Assembly: GCF_000003815.2 (NCBI RefSeq)
Contig: NC_049988.1
Location: 20,980,440 to 21,011,272 of the forward strand
Direction: 5' to 3'
DNA length: 30,833 nt
From: Branchiostoma floridae
Taxonomy: Eukaryota; Chordata; Leptocardii; Amphioxiformes; Branchiostomatidae
Made by a program: the position numbers and the translations under genes. The notes below the pieces were generated by a model. It saw only the letters and a list, made by a program, of their open reading frames with translations, ran no database searches and had not been told where the DNA came from. Positions 19,024 to 27,600 of this stretch are shown here, one piece after another. Numbering within the stretch: the stretch's first letter is position 1; the number at the start of each line of letters is the position of its first letter.

Positions 19024-22000
19024 CTGAAAAGGAAGAACATTCAGTCATGGAGAGAAAATGCGGAAGAGTTTTTACCAGTTTTCATAGACTTTGAGAAGCC
19101 TGAGAAAGTCGTCTGGAATCGTCCTTACTTGAACTTTACTCATCTGTAAGACTGAGAGATACCTGCAGTGTATAAAGCTGGTTTGTCTGCCGACTATAGA
19201 AGACTCTATATATGGACTCAGAATGTCTATGGGACAATGAGAAACCTGTGTAACGTTACAGATACTGAAGTGAACTTTAACCTGTAACCTCCATATTATG
19301 CTACCTGTTCACCTGTTGGGATAGGATTAGGTTAACCCTTGACATCTCACCTCCATCTTCCATTTCCTGTTGGGTTAGCGTTAACCTCTGATCCTTCACC
19401 CCTATCGTGCCCTGCCTACATGGTTAGGGTTAGGTTAACCTTTGAACCTGTCATCTCTGACCTCTCAGCTCCATCTTGCCCTGCCTGCATGGTTAGTGTT
19501 ACGTTACCCTTTCACCTCTCACCTCCATCTTGCCTGGCCTGCATGGTTAGTGTTGGTTTAACCTTTGACCTCTCACCTCCATCTTGCGCTGGCGGTCGGG
19601 GTCCTCCTCCGCCATCATGCGGTCCTTCTCGGCGCGGCGGCGCTCCTCGCGGCGGGCCTGGGCCGCCTCCTGCCGCTGGGCATGCGTCATCTTAAGGAAG
19701 GACTCTTCCACCTTCAGCCGCGTCTTGTCAGCCTTCGTCTTAGCCTGCAAACATACAAGACTTAATCATGTCTTACACACTCCCTCCTTACACTACAGCA
19801 CATCTTAGACTTACACACTTCCACCTTCAGCCGCGTCTTGTCAGCCTTCGTCTTAGCCTGAAGACATACAGGACTTAATCAGGTCTCATGTCTTACACAC
19901 TCGCTCCTTACACTACAGTACATCCTAGACTTACACACTCGCTCCTTACACTACAGTACATCTTAGACTTACACACTTCCACCTTCAGCCGCGTCTTGTC
20001 AGCCTTCGTCTTAGCCTGAAGACATACAGGACTTAATCAGGTCTCATGTCTTACACACTCGCTCCTTACACTACAGTACATCCTAGACTTACACACTCAC
20101 TCCTTACACTACAGCACATCCTAGACTTACACACTCGCTCCTTACACTACAACATGTCTTCTACATTCAGCCGAGTCTTGTCAGCCTTCGTCTTTGCCTG
20201 AAGACATACGGGACTTAATCATGTCTTACACACTCCCTCCTTACACTACAGTACATCTTAACCTTACACACTTCCACCTTCAGCCGCGTCTTGTCAGCCT
20301 TCGTCTTCGCCTGCAGACATACGGGACTTAATCATGTCTTACGTCTTACACACTCCCTCCAGAAGTTACACTGCAGCACGTCTTAGCCTTATACACTCAC
20401 TCCTTACACTACAACAAGTCTTGAGTAGTACTAGTATCCTGTAAGTGCCTATGGAACACTATGTTAAACTGGTTTGAAGGAATAAAGATTCCCCTGCCCT
20501 CTGACACCCACCTCCTTGCTGAGGCGGAAGCGGGAGACTTTGTCCAGAACGTGGAAGACGAGTTTCATCATCGGCTCCATGGAGAAAACATCCTTCACTG
20601 AGCTGCGGCCCTGCCCTGGAACTGCAGGGAGATACCAGTTATCAGTTATCAGGTAGCAGTTTTCATTCATCAGTTATCACATATCAATTATCATTTATCA
20701 GTTATCACTTATCAGTTATCCCACCCACTCATCCTTCACTGAGCTGCGGCCCTGCCCAGGCACTGCAGGGAGATATCAGTTATCATTTATCAGTTATTAG
20801 TTATCACACATCAGTTATCAGTTATCACTTATCAGTTATCACACATCAGTTATCCCACATCCTTCACTGAGCTGCGGCCCTGCCCAGGCACTGCAGGAAG
20901 ATACCAGTTATCAGTTATCACTTATCAGTTATCACATATCAGTTATCATTTATCACATATCAGTTATCACACATCAGTTATCCCACATCCTTCACTGAGC
21001 TGCGGCCCTGCCCAGGCACTGCAGGAAGATACCAGTTATCAGTTATCACTTATCAGTTATCACATATCAGTTATCATTTATCACATATCAGTTATCACAC
21101 ATCAGTTATCCCACATCCTTCACTGAGCTGCGGCCCTGCCCAGGCACTGCAGGAAGATACCAGTTATCAGTTATCACTTATCAGTTATCACATATCAGTT
21201 ATCATTTATCACATATCAGTTATCACACATCAGTTATCCCACATCCTTCACTGAGCTGCGGCCCTGCCCAGGCACTGCAGGAAGATACCAGTTATCAGTT
21301 ATCACTTATCAGTTATCACATATCAGTTATCCCACACACTCATCCTTCACTGAGCTGCGGCCCTGCCCAGGCACTGCAGGGAGATATCAGTTATCATTTA
21401 TCAGTTATTAGTTATCACACATCAGTTATCATTTATCACATATCAGTTATCACACATCAGTTATCATTTATCATTTATCAGTTATCCCACCCACTAATCT
21501 TTCACTGAGCTGCGGCCCTGCCCAGGCACGCAGGGAGAGAGCAGTTATCACTTATCAGTTATCATCAGTTATCAGTTATCAATCATCAGTTTCAGTTATC
21601 ACATATCAGTTATCAGTTATCCCACACACTCATCCTGCACTGAGCTGCGGCCCTGCCCAGGCACTGCAGGGAGAGAGCAGTTATCACTTATCAGTTATCA
21701 TCAGTTATCAGTTATCAATCATCAGTTTCAGTTATCACATATCAGTTATCAGTTATCCCACACACTCATCCTGCACTGAGCTGCGGCCCTGCCCAGGCAC
21801 TGCAGGGAGAGAGCAGTTATCAGTTATCACATATCAAGTAGCAGTTATCATTTATCATTATCAGATATCAGGGCTCGAAATTTATTTTTGGGATTAGGTG
21901 CACTGGTGCACCCAGCTTAAAAAATTGGGTGCACCAAAATTCTTTTAAGGTGCACCACTTAATTAATATAAATTTAAGTAATAGCCTAATAATAAAACTT

Positions 22001-24523
22001 AGTTACAAGCTATCAAATCCTTAAAGAAGTACCATGACAAACATCTTTCTAACACTTAAATGACAAGAATATGATGTATACTAGTAAACTTTGATATCTT
22101 TACATACATGTGTCAAAAAATATTTGGGTGCACCCACAGAAAATAATTGGGTGCACAGCTCCAATTTTGCACCTGGGGGCACATGCACCCAGTATTTCGA
22201 GCCCTGGATATCAATCATCAGTTCTCAGTTATCCCCACACAGTCATCCTTCACTGAGTATCAGCCCTTCCCAGGTACTCCTGGGAAACATCAGTTATCAA
22301 TTAAAAAGTTGTCCATTGTTAGTTAATGGTTATCAATTATCAGTCATCAATTATCATTTACTTGATAAAATCTCACCATTGAAGGCAAAGATGATGGTCT
22401 TCTTGGTATCAGGCATCTTGGTGGCAGGCTGAGGGTCACTGCAGACGGACAGACACAACTTAACACAACTGACAACTGGTACATGATGTATTGTATGTAT
22501 CTGTATGTGTAACCTTGTCATTTGTGTATTTTATGTCCAGGAAGACTAGCATTGTACATTGTATCTCTGCTAATGGACAATCTAAAGCCTCATGCACTAC
22601 TTTACTTTGTGGGCACAGCTTTAACTATCCATGCCAATACTTAACATTTGCCACACCTATCCTGCAAATGGACAGATACAACTTAACGGTACAACCAATA
22701 ACTGGTACATGATGCACTACTTTACATTGTGGGCAAATCTTTAACTATCCATGCAAATGCTTCAAATTTGTGACACCTATGTTTTAGTGCGACGTGAAGC
22801 ATTCCGTATTGCCTTAAGGGAGGTGACAGACAACGGCTGTCACATTATGTTGTTGTGAATAGACTGTTTATCTGAGTGGAAGAACTGAAATGATTTCACT
22901 CCTCCATAAAACAACACAGCAATTTCTGAATTTTCTAGTCTGAGACTTGATCTCTAACAGAACCAGGGATGACCTTGACATTGCTGAACTCACCCGTCCT
23001 TGACCTTTGGCCCCGAGAACTGGTCCGAGATGTGTAGGAAGTCGAACATTTCTGCATAGTTATTCAGCACTCGCACCATCTGCAGCAAAGCACAACATTT
23101 CAGAATTAGCATGTTTGTTTGTTTGTTAGTTTGTTGTTGATCATGGCGTTGGTGACCTCCCCTGACTCCAATAGGACCGCCATGTTTGTTTGTTTGTTTG
23201 TTTGTTTGTTGTGCTCACCTTGTTGTCTATCATGGCGTTGGTGACCTCCCCTGACTCCGACAGGATCGCCATGTTTTGTTTGTTTGTTTGTTAGTTGTGC
23301 TCACCTTGTTGTCTATCATGGCGTTGGTGACCTCCCCTGACTCCGACAGGATGGCCATGTTTGTTTGTTTGTTGGTTTGTTATGCTCACCTTGTTGTCGA
23401 TCATGGCGTTGGTGACCTCCCCTGACTCCGACAGGATGGCCATGTTTGTTTGTTTGTTTGTTTGTTTGTTTGTTTGTTGTGCTCACCTTGTTGTCGTACA
23501 TGGCGCTGGTGACCTCCCCTGACTCCGACAGGATGGCCATGTTTGTTTGTTTGTTGGTTTGTTTGTTGTGCTCACCTTGTTGTCGATCATGGCGTTGGTG
23601 ACCTCCCCTGACTCCGACAGGATCGCCATGTTTGTTTGTTTGTTTGTTTGTTGTGCTCACCTTGTTGTCGATCATGGCGTTGGTGACCTCCCCTGACTCT
23701 GACAGGATCGCCATGCCGGACGGGAGACCGTACTTCTCTCCCGGGCGCTTGTCAGGCACGAACAGACTCTGCAGCGGAACAGAACAGGTCCGAGGTTAAA
23801 CAGAACAGGTCAGAGGTTAAACACAAACTCTACAGTAGAACAGAACAGGTCCGAGGTTAAACAGAACATATCAGAGGTTAGACACAAACTCTGCAGCCGA
23901 ACAGAACATGTCAGAGGTTAAACAAACTCTGCAGCAGGAGAGGTCAGAGGTCAAACACAAACTTCACAGTGGAAAAGAACAGATTATAGGTCAAAGAGCA
24001 CAGACTTCTTCAAGGTCTACAAATCAATACAATAAGCCACACTTCAAATTCTACAAAATAAACCACACAACTGATATAAAGAGTCAGCCGCTTGACTTTC
24101 CTTCACCAGTGACTGAGACTGTCTCACCAGGTCGTTCATGTCCTTGTGGAGTCGGCCGATCGTCTTCTTGTTGCCGACCGCGAACACAAAGCTGTCCATG
24201 TCTGCCACGCCCAAGTCCACGGTTACGGTAACCAGGTCGGCTGACGGGCGCATCATACGCGAGATCACGCTCACCAGGTCCTGACGCTTCAGCAGCTAAG
24301 AAAGGAAGCGAAGAGAAAGGAATTAATACATCAAAAAGTACCTTGACTTTTGTACGGTTGACTACAAACTACATCTTATACTTCTACTCACTAAATAATA
24401 AAGGCTAATAGATGTGAATCTCTAATCTTGGCTTTGCATGTGTGTGTGTGTTTGCGAGTATGTGTGTGTGTGTGTGTGTATGTAATGTACCTTTATATCG
24501 ACCAGCATGCCCTCGCAGCAGAC

Positions 24524-24570
<47 letters not shown>

Positions 24571-24665
24571 GTGTGTGCATGTGTGTGAGTATCTTGTGTC
24601 CGTGTGTGCATGAGTACAGTAAACACTAACCTTTATCTCGACCAGCATCCCCTCGCAGCAGACCG

Positions 24666-24696
<31 letters not shown>

Positions 24697-27600
24697 ATGT
24701 GTATGCATGATTCAAGTACCTTTATCTCGACCAGCATCCCCTCACAGCAGACCCTCCCCGAGCACCAGACCCTGTGTGTGTGTATGTGTGTATGTGTGTG
24801 TAAGTGTGTGTGTGTAAGTGTGTGCCTGTGTGTACATGTAAGAGTGTTTGAGTACCTTTATCTCGACCAGCATCCCCTCGCAGCAGACCCTCCCCGAGCA
24901 CCAGATGGAGTAGATGTGCTCGCTCTCCTTCATCAGTATCCCAGACTGCACCTCTGCACCCTGCCCATCATCCCCTGTACAAGGCATCATGGGATACATT
25001 ACATCATCAGTATCCCAGACTGCACCTCTGCACCCTGCCCATCATCCCCTATACAAGGCATCATGGGATACATTACATCATCAGTATCCCAGACTGCACC
25101 TCTGCACCCTGCCCATCATCCCCTGTACAAGGCATCATGGGATACATTACATCATCAGTATCCCAGACTGCACCTCTGCACCCTGCCCATCATCCCCTGC
25201 ACAAGGCATCATGGGATACATTACATCATCAGTATCCCAGACTGCACCTCTGCACCCTGCCCATCATCCCCTGTACAAGGCATCGTGGGATACATTACAT
25301 CATCAGTATCCCAGACTGCACCTCTGCACCCTGCCCATCATCCCCTGTACAAGGCATCATGGGATACATTACATCATCAGTATCCCAGACTGCACCTCTG
25401 CACCCTGCCCATCATCCCCTGTACAAGGCATCATGGGATACATACATCATCAGTTTCCCAGACTGCATCTCTGTTTCAAAGTTCCTTTCCACAAGGTCAC
25501 TCAGAGGGGACCCAGAAATTGAAAGTGACCTTCATCTTCCCAACCCCCATCCACATACCGTAAATACATTTAACTATAAGTTTGCAAAGATGTGATTTAG
25601 CCAGAAAAGCGCCACCTACCAACAGACGTGAAGTTTGCCTCCAGCAGGTCTTTATGTGCTGTTAACCTGGAACAGGAACAGTTCTGGTTAAAAAAGGTTG
25701 TTTCATTTCAGACATAAGAAAAGTAGAGGTAGTCCCATAACATTTTAATTTAAAGCCATAAGACTTATTAAGAGCAATGGATTGTCGAATATCTACTGTC
25801 TCTGGGATATGCTATTGGAAGGCAGAGCCAAACCATCTCCTTACTTTTAGTTACCTCCTCAACCAAAGTCAGGTACCCATATCTACACCTGGATGGAGTG
25901 ATCAAAGTCCTGTGAAGTGCCTTTCCAAGGACATGACATCTAGCCAGGATCAAACCCATAGCACTCGCTCTGTATTCATGTACATAACCCTGACTACTCA
26001 GCCATTCAGTCCCACCTTTTCCTCAATAAAAGTGGGAGAAAGTTTAGCGTTATATTATGATAGTATAAGCTCTGCACCTCATGTACACTAGCCTCGACAC
26101 TCAGCCATTCAGTCCAAACTTTTCCTCAATAAATCTTCTGACTACAAACTGAAAACAAGTTTGTTGACCAGCTGACAGGAGAGAATTTGCCTGATGAGGG
26201 CCTCACCAGGCGCTGGCGAGCTTGTGGTTCTTGGTCTTGCCGGCGACGTAGTTCATGGCGTAGGCCAGCAGCCCCCCGATCATCAGGATCTCCAGGTAAA
26301 AATTCTCCCAGCTTGTGCGCAGGTGGTACGGCACCTGGAAACACAGGTGTGTCAGTACAGGTGTACAGGTGGGTTACTACAGGTGGTACGGCACCTGCAA
26401 ACACAGGTGGGTTAGTACAGGTGGACAGGTGGGTTACTACAGGTGGTACGGCACCTGGAAGCACAGGTGTGTCAGTACAGGTGGACAGGTGGGTTACTAC
26501 AGGTGGACAGGTGGGTTACTACAGGTGGTACGGTACCTGCAAGCACAGGTGGGTTACTACAGGTGTACAGGTGGGTTAGTACAGGTGGTACGGCACCTGG
26601 AAGCACAGGTGTGTCAGTACAGGTGCACAGGTGGGTTACTACAGGTGGACAGGTGGGTTACTACAGGTGTACAGGTGGGTTAGTACAGGTGGTACGGCAC
26701 CTGCAAACACAGGTGTGTCAGTACAGGTGTACAGGTGGGTTACTACAGGTGGACAGGTGGGTTACTACAGGTGGACAGGTGGGTTACTACAGGTGGTACG
26801 GTACCTGCAAGCACAGGTGGGTTACTACAGGTGTACAGGTGGGTTAGTACAGGTGGTACGGCACCTGGAAGCACAGGTGTGTCAGTACAGGTGGACAGGT
26901 GGGTTACTACAGGTGGACAGGTGGGTTACTACAGGTGGTACGGTACCTGCAAGCACAGGTGGGTTACTACAGGTGTACAGGTGGGTTAGTACAGGTGGTA
27001 CGGCACCTGCAAACACAGGTGTGTCAGTACAGGTGTACAGGTGGGTTACTACAGGTGGACAGGTGGGTTACTACAGGTGGACAGGTGGGTTACTACAGGT
27101 GGTACGGTACCTGCAAGCACAGGTGGGTTACTACAGGTGTACAGGTGGGTTAGTACAGGTGGTACGGCACCTGCAAACACAGGTGTGTCAGTACAGGTGT
27201 ACAGGTGGGTTACTACAGGTGGACAGGTGAGTTACTACAGGTGGACAGGTGGGTTACTACAGGTGGTACGGTACCTGCAAGCACAGGTGGGTTACTACAG
27301 GTGTACAGGTGGGTTAGTACAGGTGGTACGGCACCTGCAAACACAGGTGTGTCAGTACAGGTGTACAGGTGGGTTACTACAGGTGTACAGGTGGGTTACT
27401 ACAGGTGGACAGGTGGGTTACTACAGGTGGTACGGCACCTGCAAACACAGGTGGGTAACTACAGGTGGTACGGCACCTGCAAACACAGGTGGGTTACTAC
27501 AGGTGTACAGGTGGGTTACTACAGGTGGTACGGCACCTGGGAACACAGGTGGGTTACTACAGGTGTACAGGGGGGTTACTACAGGTGTACAGGTGGGGCA

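Noticed and set aside
24604-25595. Plus-strand repetitive ORF of about 319 residues
   Set aside because: It is the opposite strand of the exon 5 junction array; the real coding strand is minus.
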